64,000 nt of DNA from Cellulosimicrobium funkei (GTDB lineage: Bacteria; Actinomycetota; Actinomycetes; Actinomycetales; Cellulomonadaceae): positions 186,001 through 250,000 of the forward strand of contig NZ_JNBQ01000001.1 of assembly GCF_001019615.1 (NCBI RefSeq), given 5' to 3'. The position numbers and the translations under genes were made by a program. The notes below the pieces were generated by a model. The model saw only the letters and a list, made by a program, of their open reading frames with translations. It searched no databases and had not been told where the DNA came from. How positions within the stretch are numbered: the first letter of the stretch is position 1; each line of letters opens with the position of its first letter. Of this stretch, positions 29,301 through 37,154 are shown piece after piece.

Positions 29301-29741
29301 GAGAACAACCTCGTCTACGACACCATGAACTACCCCGGCATCATGCTGGCGACCGACCACGACCCCCTGCCGTTCTCGGGGACGACGCTCATCGCCAACA
29401 ACGGGCTCTACCGCACCGGCGGGGCGTTCTGGAACGAGGACCAGGAGTTCGGCGCGATCACGATCTTCCCGCAGACGCACGACATCGTCGGCGTCACCAT
29501 CCGCGACACCGACATCGTCGACTCCACGTACGACGGCATCCAGTTCAAGAACGGTGGCGGGAACATGCCGGACGTGAAGATCACGAACGTGCGGATCGAC
29601 CAGTCCAACAACGGCTCGGGCATCCTCGCGATGGGCGGCGCCCGCGGCAACGCGATCCTGTCGAACGTGACCGTCACGAACTCGCGTGACGGCGACGTCG
29701 CGAAGGAGCCCGGCTCGCAGTTCACGTTCACGGGCCAGTAA
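26349..29741 (+). CDS. secreted GH87 alpha-1,3-glucanase (mycodextranase type)
   Basis: 1130 residues. Signal peptide 1-30 (cut after AHA). Two discoidin/F5-8C modules (about 32-165 and 195-325, joined by a TDPTDPTGPTDPTG linker), two CARDB modules (326-435 and 441-550), a CBM-like region (554-715) and a right-handed beta-helix (723-1130). The catalytic stretch is ADGINFSNGTRNS followed by FRNTGDDALAVW. The spacing Asp913, Asp936, Asp937 equals that of the catalytic Asp triad I recall for Paenibacillus GH87 (1045/1068/1069). It hydrolyses alpha-1,3-glucan of fungal walls or mutan. The discoidin-CARDB-GH87 order matches known mutanases. Confidence 0.92.
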   Translation: MRTPWKHTVVAGAALALVAPLGVVAVAHAADATNLALGKPIAASSVTQTYVAGNANDGNAGSYWEGAGGQYPSHLTVDLGAEADVDRVVVTLPPPSVWSSRTQTFSVLGRSDGETAFRTLKASAAYGFDPASGNKVEIPLDAEVDEVRLAFTANTGAGNGQVSELQVWGTPTGGTDPTDPTGPTDPTGTNYAKSRPATASSTEWQFVAANAVDGSATTYWEGAGGQYPSTLDVALAAPTQLSSVRVRLNPDAAWGPRTQTFSVWGRTGTGAWQELKASAGYAFAPGSGNLVDVPVTGTATDVRLRFTGNTGAGNGQVAELEVYGAPAPNPNLTVTAVTASPASPTATTPVTLTATVKNTGDRASSATTLDGKLGGSTAGSAAVAALQPGASAQVQVAAGTRPAGEYTVGAVVDPANTVAEQDETDNAFTAPAKLVVGEAPGPDLEVVSVSSNPANPAVGSAVTFSVQVRNRGNQPVAAGSVTRVVAGSTTLNGTTPAVPAGATVTVTPSGSWTATNGGVTVTATADATGVVAETNEDNNTGTLAVTVGRGAAVPYTTYEAEDGQYTGTLLQTDALRTFGHTNFATESSGRQSVRLTSTGQYVQFTSTNPTNSIVVRNSIPDAPGGGGQEKTISLYADGQFVQKLTLSSKHAWLYGTTDQPEGLVNTPGGDARRLFDESHALLGRSFPAGTVFKLQRDAGDDAAFYVIDLVELEQVAPPLAKPAGCTSITEYGAVPNDGLEDTAAIQAAVTANQNGDIDCVWIPAGQWRQEKKILTDDPLNRGMHNQVGIRDVTIRGAGMWHSQLYSLIPPHLAPGVINHPHEGNFGFDIDDNVQISDLAIFGSGTIRGNNAQEEGGVGLNGRFGKDTKISNVWIEHANVGVWVGRDYSNIPELWNPGDGLVFSGMRIRNTYADGINFSNGTRNSTVVNSTFRNTGDDALAVWANPYVKDRAVDIGHSNTFRNNTVQLPWRANGIAIYGGYDNSIENNLVYDTMNYPGIMLATDHDPLPFSGTTLIANNGLYRTGGAFWNEDQEFGAITIFPQTHDIVGVTIRDTDIVDSTYDGIQFKNGGGNMPDVKITNVRIDQSNNGSGILAMGGARGNAILSNVTVTNSRDGDVAKEPGSQFTFTGQ

Positions 29742-29766
29742 GGGGGCCGGACCACCCTCGCGGTGC

Positions 29767-29821
29767 CGAACACGACATGGGGGTCGTTATCCGTCGGATA
29801 ACGGCCCCCAGGTCGTGTTCG
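29767..29821. repeat. long near-perfect hairpin after the GH87 gene
   Basis: Arms 29767-29792 and 29796-29821 (26 bases, 24 paired) close on a 3-base loop. The stem is far longer than an ordinary terminator. It starts 25 bases after the GH87 stop and ends just before a truncated gene. It may terminate transcription, but could equally be the end of a mobile or palindromic element. It is unrelated to the other palindromes in the window. Confidence 0.85.
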
Positions 29822-29836
29822 AGGGCGGGGAACGTC

Positions 29837-30232
29837 GTGGTCGACGGCGCCCCGCTGGGCTGGCTCGCGACCTACCGCACGCCGGTGAAGGTCGCTCACC
29901 TCGCGAACAACCCGCACGCGAGCTTCTCCTACTGGGCGCCTCGCGGGAGCGACTTCGCGGCGGCGGACGTCGTCGCCGAGTGGGTCGACGACGAGCGGGA
30001 CCGCCGCCACGTCTGGGACCTCTACGCGCGAACCAGCCCGGAGGGTGCCGGCTATGACCTCGGCGCCTTCTGGACGTTACCGGCGGACCCGACGCTCCAC
30101 GTCCTGCGCCTCGACCCCTACCGCGTCCAGGTGATCCGCGGCCTCGATCTGCGCAACCGCATCTGGACCCCGAGCGACGGCCCGTCCGACGCCCCGGCCG
30201 TCGCTCCACGAGGGGTCGTCGCCACGGCCTGA
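29837..30232 (+). pseudogene. 5'-truncated pyridoxamine-phosphate-oxidase-like protein
   Basis: 131 residues can be read from a GTG at 29837. The sequence LGWLATYRTPVKVAHLANNPHASFSYWAPRGSDFAAADVVAEWVDDERDRRHVWDLYARTSPEGAGYDL matches, in segments, the second half of a flavin-binding split-barrel (PNPOx-like) protein. The first strands and helix that normally carry the FLATxxxDGxP motif are missing. Upstream lies the long hairpin, so the 5' part seems to have been lost at that point. It could still be translated as a fragment. Confidence 0.6.
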
Positions 30233-30390
30233 TGCGCAGTCGCCCCGGTGAGGGGCCTCCGGGGTCCTGGGGTCTGGCACGCGGCCCGGCACCAGGTCGT
30301 CTTCCGCTCGGAGAGTGCACCTGTGAGAAGCCCGCGCCGATCCTGTGCGCGGCCGATCTGACGGGCGTGAAGGCATCTAGGGTGCGGAGC

Positions 30391-31281
30391 GTGACGACGC
30401 CCCACCGTCCCGGTGCAGAGCCGATCGGCGACCTCGATCCCGGCGCGGGTGACGGCGCCGTGGCCGGTGACGGGACCGTCCGCGAGCCGGCGCCGCGAGA
30501 CCGACGGCGGCGGGCCGGGACCGTCCTCGCGGTGTTCGCCGCGGCGGTGCTCGCGACCGGTGCGCTCGTCCCCGCGCTCGCCGACCGGCTGCTGCTGGTC
30601 GGTCCCGGGGGAGCGCTGGACCCGACCGTGACCTCCCTCGCCGCGCTGGGGGTGGCCGCAACAGCCGGCGTGGTGGCGCGTGCCCTGCTTCGTCGTCCCG
30701 GGCCGGTGCGCGTGTGGGAGGGCGCGGTCGTCTGGGTCGGGGCTGTCGCGACAGCCCTCACCGCGGTGCTCGCGCTGACGGGCGGGTGGTGGATCGCGAG
30801 GATTCTGCAGGCGCTGCTCGATCTCGCCGTCGCGCAGGCAGGATGGCCGCTGGTCGTCCTCGTCCTGGCGGCGGTGCAGGTCGGCGCGGTCGTCACGAGG
30901 GCGCGGCAGCGTCAGCGGGGCGTGGCGGTCATGCCGTTCGGGCGCTTCTGGGCTCGGGTGGGATGCGCGGCCGGTGCGCTGCTCCTGGTGGGGACCGTGA
31001 CCGGGCACGCCGTGCGAGCGACCGGCACGGACGTCGTCGTCGCGCGCGACCCCGCGGGTGCCTGCACGATCGTCGTCCGCCAGAGCGAGGACATCTTCAC
31101 CGGGCCGGTCACGCTCTACTCCGGGTCGGGGTCGGTCGTGACGCGCGTGACGACGATCCCCGACCTGGTCGGCTACCCCCTCCGCGACGGTCGGTACGCC
31201 GTGGGCTTCACCGCGGACGGCGCGCACGTCCAGCTCGCCGACGTGACCGAGACCCGCTCCGCCCTGCTGCCCTGCGGCTGA
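30391..31281 (+). CDS. membrane protein of unknown function (paralogue of 31288 gene)
   Basis: 296 residues from GTG 30391. A charged N-terminus is followed by four hydrophobic helices (AGTVLAVFAAAVLATGAL; TVTSLAALGVAATAGVVA; WVGAVATALTAVLAL; WPLVVLVLAAVQVGAVV) and one more before a C-terminal outer domain of about 85 residues. That domain starts GACTIVVRQSEDIFTGPVTLY and ends LLPCG, with one Cys at each end. The convergent gene 6 bases away encodes a protein with the same layout and ending. I recognise no family. Confidence 0.7.
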   Translation: MTTPHRPGAEPIGDLDPGAGDGAVAGDGTVREPAPRDRRRRAGTVLAVFAAAVLATGALVPALADRLLLVGPGGALDPTVTSLAALGVAATAGVVARALLRRPGPVRVWEGAVVWVGAVATALTAVLALTGGWWIARILQALLDLAVAQAGWPLVVLVLAAVQVGAVVTRARQRQRGVAVMPFGRFWARVGCAAGALLLVGTVTGHAVRATGTDVVVARDPAGACTIVVRQSEDIFTGPVTLYSGSGSVVTRVTTIPDLVGYPLRDGRYAVGFTADGAHVQLADVTETRSALLPCG

Positions 31282-31287
31282 GGTGCT

Positions 31288-32310
31288 TCACGGGCAGTCG
31301 ACCCGCACGACCTCCCACGGGGTCTCCTCGTCGGAGGCGTCGAACGAGAGCGTCGCGCCGTGCTCGTCCCAGGCGAGGTCGTACGCCGAGAAGGCCGGGG
31401 GCTCGCGGAACGGGAAGCGCTCCTCGAGAGTGACCGGGCCGTCGGTCAGGACGCTCGTCGCGACGACGTCGCCGTGGGGCAGAGCGAGCACGTCGACTCC
31501 ACCCGTGAACAGGAACGTCCACTGCTCGACCACGACGTCGCACGTCGCCCCCGCGCGCGCCGGGAGCACGAGCGTCGTCGTGCCCCCGGTCAGGGCCAGG
31601 TCGAGCGCCGCGCCTCCGAGCAGGCCGACGCCCACGAGGCACCCGGCGACCTCCGCGCCTGCGGGAAGGCGCCACGAGCCCTCGGGTCGCCGCCCCCGGA
31701 CACTGAGCACCCACGACCCGGCCAGCACGAGCCCGAGCCCGGCGGGGACCAGGACGTTCACCCAGGCGGCCCGGAGCGCGACGCCGTGCAGCACGAGCAA
31801 CCCGTCGCCGGAGAGCGCGCGGACGGCGACGTGCGCGGCGAGCAGCGCCGTCCCGGTCGCGACGGCCACCCACGGCCCGGTGCGGCGTCGGACGAGCGTG
31901 TCGTCCGTCGCCTCCCGCGTCCTGGGCTCCGCGGACGTCGGGGTGCGCGGCCCGACGGGCGTCGAGGTGCTCGGTGGAGCCGGCACGCGCCGTCGGGCGG
32001 CGGCGACCACGAGCCGTCCGACCCCGACGACGACCGCCAGCGCAGCGATCAGGACGGCCGCGTACTGCGCGAGCCCGGCGAACAGGCCGACCAGACCGTG
32101 CCGGTACCAGAAGGACTCGTCGGTGCCGAGCTGCGTGGCCGCCACCGCGCCGATAAGCACGAGGGCGACGAGGAACGACGGCGACGCGCGGCGTGCCGCG
32201 TCCGCGAGCCGGCTGCTCGGCCCGGTATGCGTCGAGATCGCCCCGGTCACGACGAGGGTGGCGGCGCACAGGGCGACGAGCGCGACCGTGTCGGCCGGCG
32301 AGAGGAGCAT
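31288..32310 (-). CDS. membrane protein of unknown function (paralogue of 30391 gene)
   Basis: 340 residues with about six hydrophobic helices (VALVALCAATLVVTGAI, PSFLVALVLIGAVAAT, LFAGLAQYAAVLIAALAVVVGV and later ones). The C-terminal outer domain starts ATCDVVVEQWTFLFTGGVDVLALPHGD and ends VVRVDCP. It resembles the convergent neighbour: Cys, beta strands, FTGxVxxL, Cys near the end. The two stops are only 6 bases apart, so the transcripts must overlap. No known domain is visible. Confidence 0.7.
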   Translation of the reverse strand: MLLSPADTVALVALCAATLVVTGAISTHTGPSSRLADAARRASPSFLVALVLIGAVAATQLGTDESFWYRHGLVGLFAGLAQYAAVLIAALAVVVGVGRLVVAAARRRVPAPPSTSTPVGPRTPTSAEPRTREATDDTLVRRRTGPWVAVATGTALLAAHVAVRALSGDGLLVLHGVALRAAWVNVLVPAGLGLVLAGSWVLSVRGRRPEGSWRLPAGAEVAGCLVGVGLLGGAALDLALTGGTTTLVLPARAGATCDVVVEQWTFLFTGGVDVLALPHGDVVATSVLTDGPVTLEERFPFREPPAFSAYDLAWDEHGATLSFDASDEETPWEVVRVDCP

Positions 32311-32379
32311 GGGGACGACCTTGGCGCACCGTCGGGCGCCGCCGGTGCGCCCGACGTGCGAGGTTCGTGCAGGTAGCGA

Positions 32380-33636
32380 TCAGCGCGGCGGCAGCCGGTC
32401 GGCGACGGGCTCCGGGGCCGGGGGCACGGTGTCCTCCACGAAGCGCGGGCGGCACGCGAACCAGCCGCCGACGACGCCGGGGACCGCGGTGGCGGCGAGC
32501 ACGAGGAGCGGGATCGACCACGACCCGGTCGCCTCGCGCAGCAGGCCGAGGCCGATCGGGCCGAAGCACGCCAGCGCGTACCCGAGGCCCTGGACGAAGC
32601 CGGACACGGCCGACGCGGACTGCGGCGTCCGGGTCCGCCGGTTGATGAGGGTCATGCACAGGGGGAACGTGCTCACCCCGATGCCGAGCGCGCACATCCA
32701 GAGCACGGTGCCGTCGAGCGGGGAGAGGAGCAGGCCGAGGTACCCGGTCACGAGCACGACGGCGCACACGACGACCACGACGAACGGGTTCGCCAGCCGC
32801 GTGGCGAGGTGCGGCACGACCAGCGCGGCGACCATGCCCCAGGCGGAGTAGAGGGCGACCATGGTGCCGCCGAGCGCGGCGCTGCCGCCCGCGTCGGTGA
32901 GGACGGCCGGGACCCAGGTGATGATCCCGTAGTTCGACAGCGAGATCGCCGCGAACAGGACGACGAGGCCCCACACGGTCGACGACCGTCCGATCCGCGG
33001 CCTCGTCCCGGAGGCGGCGGTCGCCGCGGGTGCGTGGTGGTCGGCGGGCAGGCGGGTCGCCAGGACGAGCCAGACGACGGCGGCCAGCGCCGCCGGGCCC
33101 GCCCAGATCCCGACGGAGAACCGCCAGCTGGTCGCCTCGGCGACCGGGACGGCCAGGAGCGGGGCGACGAACTGCCCCGTCTGCATGAGGATCAGGTAGA
33201 GCGACGTCCACAGGGCGATCCGGTCGGGGAACCACGCCTTCACCAGGGGGACGATCACGACGTTCGCCGCGCCGATCCCGGCGAGGGCCAGCACGGTCGA
33301 CGCCACGAGCCAGCCGGTCGACGGGGAGACGGCGCGCAGCACGAGCGACAAGGCCGTCAGCCCCAGCGCGACCGTGGCCGTGCGCTCGAGGCCGAACCTG
33401 CGCGTCACCACCGGGGCGAGGAACCCGAAGAGACCGAACGACACCGCGGGGACGGTGCCGAGCAGCCCGGCGACGGCCACGCCGTAGCCGAGGTCGGCGC
33501 CGATGGTCTCCAGCAGCGGGGTGAACCCCGTGACGGCCGTCCGGAGGTTGATCGCCGTCAGCGCGACGGCCAGCCCGGCCCACAGGGTGAGGCGGACACG
33601 CCCTGCGGGGACGCGGGTAGGGGAGAGTGTGGCCAT
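32380..33636 (-). CDS. MFS transporter, CynX/NimT-type
   Basis: 418 residues, 12 predicted helices. The start AGLAVALTAINLRTAVTGFTPLLETIGADLG is the hallmark of the CynX/NimT (cyanate/nitroimidazole) MFS family. LGLTALSLVLRAVSP, MQTGQFVAPLLAVP and FVQGLGYALACFGPIGLGLLREATGSW are further family segments. The ATG is preceded by GGAGCTCTTC. Substrate unknown. It is divergent from a FadR-type GntR regulator that probably controls it. Confidence 0.87.
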   Translation of the reverse strand: MATLSPTRVPAGRVRLTLWAGLAVALTAINLRTAVTGFTPLLETIGADLGYGVAVAGLLGTVPAVSFGLFGFLAPVVTRRFGLERTATVALGLTALSLVLRAVSPSTGWLVASTVLALAGIGAANVVIVPLVKAWFPDRIALWTSLYLILMQTGQFVAPLLAVPVAEATSWRFSVGIWAGPAALAAVVWLVLATRLPADHHAPAATAASGTRPRIGRSSTVWGLVVLFAAISLSNYGIITWVPAVLTDAGGSAALGGTMVALYSAWGMVAALVVPHLATRLANPFVVVVVCAVVLVTGYLGLLLSPLDGTVLWMCALGIGVSTFPLCMTLINRRTRTPQSASAVSGFVQGLGYALACFGPIGLGLLREATGSWSIPLLVLAATAVPGVVGGWFACRPRFVEDTVPPAPEPVADRLPPR

Positions 33637-33667
33637 GAAGAGCTCCGCTGTGAGGTCGGCCGACGAT

Positions 33668-33687
33668 AGGATCATGGGATGAATCCT
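33668..33687. promoter_or_regulatory. inverted repeat, candidate GntR operator
   Basis: AGGAT (33668-33672) and ATCCT (33683-33687) form an inverted repeat that straddles the ATG of the GntR gene (33679). Binding here would block the regulator's own translation start and lies 32 bases from the divergent MFS start. Confidence 0.35.
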
Positions 33688-34359
33688 GGGCAGTCTGACA
33701 CGCGCGAGCCGCTGCGTCGAGTAGGACTCATCGACCAGGCGGCGGCACGGTTCCGCGACGAGGTGGTCTCCGGTCGCTGGCCGGTCGGCGAGCGCATCCC
33801 GACCGAGGTCGCCCTGGTGGCCGAGTTCGGCATCGGGCGGAACACGGTCCGCGAGGCGCTCCAGTCGCTGGTGCACGCCGGCCTGCTGCGCCGCGAGCAG
33901 GGGCGCGGCACGTTCGTCATCTCCCGTTCCGAGCTGACCGGCACCCTCGAGCGCCAGCTCGCCGGGGGGAGCCGCCGCCACTACCTGGAGCTGCGCCTCG
34001 CCCTGGACAGCACCGCGGCGTCGCTCGCCGCCGCGAGCCGCACGGACGCCGACGTCACGCTGCTGCGCGAGCTGCGCGACCGGCGGGAGGCGGCGTGGTC
34101 GACCGACGACCTCGACGCGCGTGCGAGCGCGGACCTCGACCTGCACCGCGCGATCGTGGAGGCGACGCACAACCCCCTGTACGTGACGCTGTACTCGAGC
34201 ATGCTCGACGTCTTCGCCGTCCACATGCGCGACGAGGAGAACGAGGACGAGGACGCGGCGCACCGGCACCACCACGAGCTGGTCGAGGCGATCGCCGGCG
34301 CGGACGCCGACCGCGCCGCCGAGGCGGTGGCCGCCATCATGGACCCGTTCCTGCGCTGA
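33679..34359 (+). CDS. GntR family regulator, FadR subgroup
   Basis: 226 residues. Winged helix at residues 10-80 (VVSGRWPVGERIPTEVALVAEFGIGRNTVREALQSLVHAGLLRREQGRGTFV in segments). The all-helical FCD ligand domain has the metal-binding pattern DLDLHRAIVEATHNPLY and HHHELVEAIAGADADRAAEAVAAIM. FCD regulators bind small carboxylates. It is divergent from the CynX-type MFS gene with only 42 bases between starts, so it most likely represses that transporter. Confidence 0.9.
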   Translation: MNPGQSDTREPLRRVGLIDQAAARFRDEVVSGRWPVGERIPTEVALVAEFGIGRNTVREALQSLVHAGLLRREQGRGTFVISRSELTGTLERQLAGGSRRHYLELRLALDSTAASLAAASRTDADVTLLRELRDRREAAWSTDDLDARASADLDLHRAIVEATHNPLYVTLYSSMLDVFAVHMRDEENEDEDAAHRHHHELVEAIAGADADRAAEAVAAIMDPFLR

Positions 34360-34402
34360 GCCGCAGCGCGGCGAGCGGGCTCCGCGGTCAGCAGTCTCGG
34401 GG

Positions 34403-34840
34403 TCAGTCCAGGCAGAACTCGTTGCCCTCGACGTCCTGCATGACGATGCACGACTCGTTCTCCTCGTCCGCGACCATCACGCGCACGCACGTCGCGCCGA
34501 GGGCGACGAGCCGGTCGCGCTCGGCCTCGAGCGTGGCGAGACGCTCGGCGCCGACGAGCCCGGTGCCGACGCGCACGTCGAGGTGCACCCGGTTCTTCAC
34601 GACCTTGCCCTCGGGGACCCGCTGGAAGTACAGGCGCGGACCCGCGCCGGTCGGGTCGCTGCACGCGAACCACGCGTCCCGCTGCTCGGGCGGCAGCGCG
34701 GTGTTCGCGTCGTCCCACGTCGCGAAGCCCTCCGGGGGCGACGGCGGGACGTAGCCCAGCACCTCGCACCAGAACCGGGCGACGCGCTCCGGCTGCGCGC
34801 AGTCGAACGTGACCTGGACCTGCCTGACCGTCGTCGTCAT
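34403..34840 (-). CDS. VOC family (glyoxalase-like) protein
   Basis: 145 residues. VQVTFDCAQPERVARFWCEVLGYVPP, RLYFQRVPEGKVVKNRVHLDVRV and QDVEGNEFCLD are the standard strands of an actinobacterial Glyoxalase_6-type VOC protein. NRVHLDV and the final NEFCLD carry the usual His and Glu metal-ligand positions. Substrate unknown. It ends a minus-strand run behind the MFS gene with a 9-base gap, so co-transcription is likely. Confidence 0.85.
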   Translation of the reverse strand: MTTTVRQVQVTFDCAQPERVARFWCEVLGYVPPSPPEGFATWDDANTALPPEQRDAWFACSDPTGAGPRLYFQRVPEGKVVKNRVHLDVRVGTGLVGAERLATLEAERDRLVALGATCVRVMVADEENESCIVMQDVEGNEFCLD

Positions 34841-34849
34841 CCCGCCACC

Positions 34850-36118
34850 CTAGGCGCGCGGGTGCTCCTGGTCGGAGGGCATTTCCGTCACCGCCGCGTC
34901 CGTCACCGCCGCGTCCGTCACCGCTGCGTCCGTCACCGCCGCGGTCGGCGCCGCGGGGAACGTGCGCCGCGCGACGAGGACCACGACGAGCGCCACGGCG
35001 ACGATCCCCGCCCCGACGAAGGGGACGACGTCGAGGCCGGAGCGGGCGAGGACGAGCGCGCCGAGCGCGGCGCCGCCGCCGATGCCGACGTTCGACGTCG
35101 CGTTGACGAGCGCGCCCGTGAGATCCGGTGACGCCCCGTGCGCGCGGATCGCCGCCGCCTGGAACACCGGCGCGACGGCGCCGAAGCCCGCGCTCCACAC
35201 CCCGATCGCGACGAGCACCCCGACGGTTCCGGGGAACGCGAGCCCGACCGCGAGCATGCCCGCCACGACCGCGACGAGCGTCACGACCGTCGTCCGGCGC
35301 GGCCGGTGGTCGAGGCGCGCGGCGGCGAACGCCGTCCCGACGAGGCCGAGCGCCCCGAGCACGAGGAGCGCCGGGCCGAGCGCCGACTCCTGGAGGCCCG
35401 CGCCCAGGAGCAGGAGCGACACGAAGGTGTAGACCGTGTACTGGCCCAGGTACGCGAGGGAGTTGGTGGTCGTCGCCACCGCGAGCGCGGAGCGCCGGCT
35501 CCCGCTCGACGCGTCCGACGGCGGAGCCCCGCCCCCCGGCACGGGCGGCAGCAGGAACGCGATGAGCACGGTGGCCAGCGCGCACGCGCCCGCGAGGACG
35601 CCGAACGCGGGACGCCAGCCGATCGCCGTCCCGAGCGTCGTCGTCAGCGGGACGCCGAGCACGAACCCGACCGCCGCGCCCGTGGTGACGAGCGAGAGCG
35701 CGCGCCCCGTGAGGTGCGGCAGCACGAGCCGCGACGCGTACCCGATGCTCACCGAGAAGAACACCGCGTGCGACGCGCCGCCCAGCGCCCGCGCCGCCGC
35801 GACGACGGCGAACGTCGGCGCGACGGCGACGAGCACGTTGCTCACGGTGTAGAGCACGAGCGTCGTCAGCAGCAGGCCCTTGCGCGGGAGGCGCGCCGTG
35901 CCGAGCGTGAGCGGCACGGCGAGCGCCGCGACCATGACCGCGTACGCCGTGACGAGCAGCCCCGCGACGGACTCCGTGACGTCCAGGTCCGCGCTGAGGA
36001 GCGGCAGGAGACCGACGGGCACCAGCTCGGTCGTGATGGCGACGAACGTCGCGAGGCCCAGGGCGACGATGCCGCCCGTGGCCTCGCGGACCGTCCCCGG
36101 ACGGAACGTCGTGGTCAT
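34850..36118 (-). CDS. MFS transporter, DHA1/AraJ-like
   Basis: 422 residues, 12 helices. FVAITTELVPVGLLPLLSADLDVTESVAGLLVTAYAVMVALAAPLTL-type opening and LGGASHAVFFSVSIGYASRLV define the DHA1 arabinose-efflux/chloramphenicol-type group. It is a predicted proton-driven exporter of sugars or drugs. The C-terminus has four AVTDA repeats encoded by a 15-base tandem repeat, then MPSDQEHPRA; this tail is cytosolic and probably disordered. Confidence 0.88.
   Translation of the reverse strand: MTTTFRPGTVREATGGIVALGLATFVAITTELVPVGLLPLLSADLDVTESVAGLLVTAYAVMVAALAVPLTLGTARLPRKGLLLTTLVLYTVSNVLVAVAPTFAVVAAARALGGASHAVFFSVSIGYASRLVLPHLTGRALSLVTTGAAVGFVLGVPLTTTLGTAIGWRPAFGVLAGACALATVLIAFLLPPVPGGGAPPSDASSGSRRSALAVATTTNSLAYLGQYTVYTFVSLLLLGAGLQESALGPALLVLGALGLVGTAFAAARLDHRPRRTTVVTLVAVVAGMLAVGLAFPGTVGVLVAIGVWSAGFGAVAPVFQAAAIRAHGASPDLTGALVNATSNVGIGGGAALGALVLARSGLDVVPFVGAGIVAVALVVVLVARRTFPAAPTAAVTDAAVTDAAVTDAAVTEMPSDQEHPRA
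34884..34943. repeat. 15-base tandem repeat, four copies
   Basis: Four head-to-tail copies of TCCGTCACCGCCGCG (the third with one C-to-T change) lie at the 3' end of the MFS gene and encode Ala-Val-Thr-Asp-Ala units. The multiple of three keeps frame if copy number changes. Confidence 0.95.
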
Positions 36119-36217
36119 GCGCCGTGCCCGTGCGGTCGCACGTCGCGCCGCACGGCGGGCTGGCCGTCGGTCTCGCTCGGGTCGAGCACGTCGTCCTCCT
36201 CGGGTCGTCCCCCCACC

Positions 36218-37054
36218 CTAGGAGCCCGGCGTGCCCGGGGAGTCCGCCGCGAGCGTCGCGACGGCCTCCACCGCCGCCGCGACGGCGGGCGCGTCCTTGC
36301 GGAGGATCGCGCCGTGGTTGCTCCGCACCTTGGCCGCGAGCGCGACGTGCGGGTTGCGGAGCGTCACCTGGTCGAGGCTCGCGCGGATGACCTCCTGCTC
36401 GTCGCCGCGGCTGCCGAACGACGTCCCCGAGGCGACGACGTACCGGGTCGGCACGGTGATGCGGTCCAGCACGGGAGCGAGCTCCCGCTCCCGGGAGATC
36501 CTCCCGAGCTCGATGTTGCTCTCCGCCTGCTGGGCGGCCGTCATCTGCGGGAGCAGGCCGAGCGGTCGCAGCACGGGCCGCAGGAAGGCGAGGCGCCGGA
36601 ACAGCATCCGGATGCGCTCCTCCATCGCGTCGTCGAGCCAGTCGTGCGGGAACGCGCCGTCCACGAGGACGATGCCGACCGTCCGCTCGGGGTGACGGTC
36701 GGCCCAGTGCGCCGCGACGACCGCGCCGTAGGACCAGCCGACCAGGAGCGCCCGCTCGACGCCGCGCGCGTCGAGCACGGCGGCGACGTCGCGGACCGCG
36801 GCCTCGAAGGTGTAGTCGGCCGAGGTGCGTGAACGGCCGCGGGCGCGCTCGTCGAAGGTGAGGTGCCGGTACCCGGGGCCGAGCGCGGCGACGACCCGCT
36901 TCCAGTAGCGCTGCGTCGCGAACTGCCCGTTGCAGTAGAGCAGCGGCATGCCGTCGCCGCCGCTGTCGCGGACGGCGAGCGCGGTGTCGTCGACCGGCAC
37001 CAGGCCGGTCCAGGCGGAGCAGGGCGAAGGGTCCGGGAACTCTGCCGGGGACAT
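36218..37054 (-). CDS. alpha/beta hydrolase
   Basis: 278 residues. LLYCNGQFATQRYW occupies the oxyanion region, LTFDERARGRSRT is the second strand-turn, and GWSYGAVVAAHWA is the nucleophile elbow with Ser. RYVVASGTSFG-, and SNHGAILRKDAP supply the acid and His regions. This pattern is general for lipase/esterase-like hydrolases; no substrate can be given. It lies downstream of the SDR gene (100-base gap) and may share its TetR-controlled transcript. Confidence 0.82.
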   Translation of the reverse strand: MSPAEFPDPSPCSAWTGLVPVDDTALAVRDSGGDGMPLLYCNGQFATQRYWKRVVAALGPGYRHLTFDERARGRSRTSADYTFEAAVRDVAAVLDARGVERALLVGWSYGAVVAAHWADRHPERTVGIVLVDGAFPHDWLDDAMEERIRMLFRRLAFLRPVLRPLGLLPQMTAAQQAESNIELGRISRERELAPVLDRITVPTRYVVASGTSFGSRGDEQEVIRASLDQVTLRNPHVALAAKVRSNHGAILRKDAPAVAAAVEAVATLAADSPGTPGS

Positions 37055-37154
37055 GGTGTCTCCTTGTCGGGGGCGGGGCTGCGGCGCGGACGGGGTCCGG
37101 GGGGCGGGGCGGCGTCGGGCGTCGTGGTGCGGGCGCTCGCCGGGTGGTGGGCCG

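Noticed and set aside
25560-29480. 1306-codon open frame on the minus strand opposite the GH87 gene
   Set aside because: Low-complexity Arg/Val/Asp-rich translation, typical antisense shadow of a high-GC gene; the plus-strand frame has clear domains.
29777-29836. ATG start of a longer PNPOx-like frame
   Set aside because: This ATG lies inside the long hairpin and the added residues do not resemble the family; the gene is truncated.
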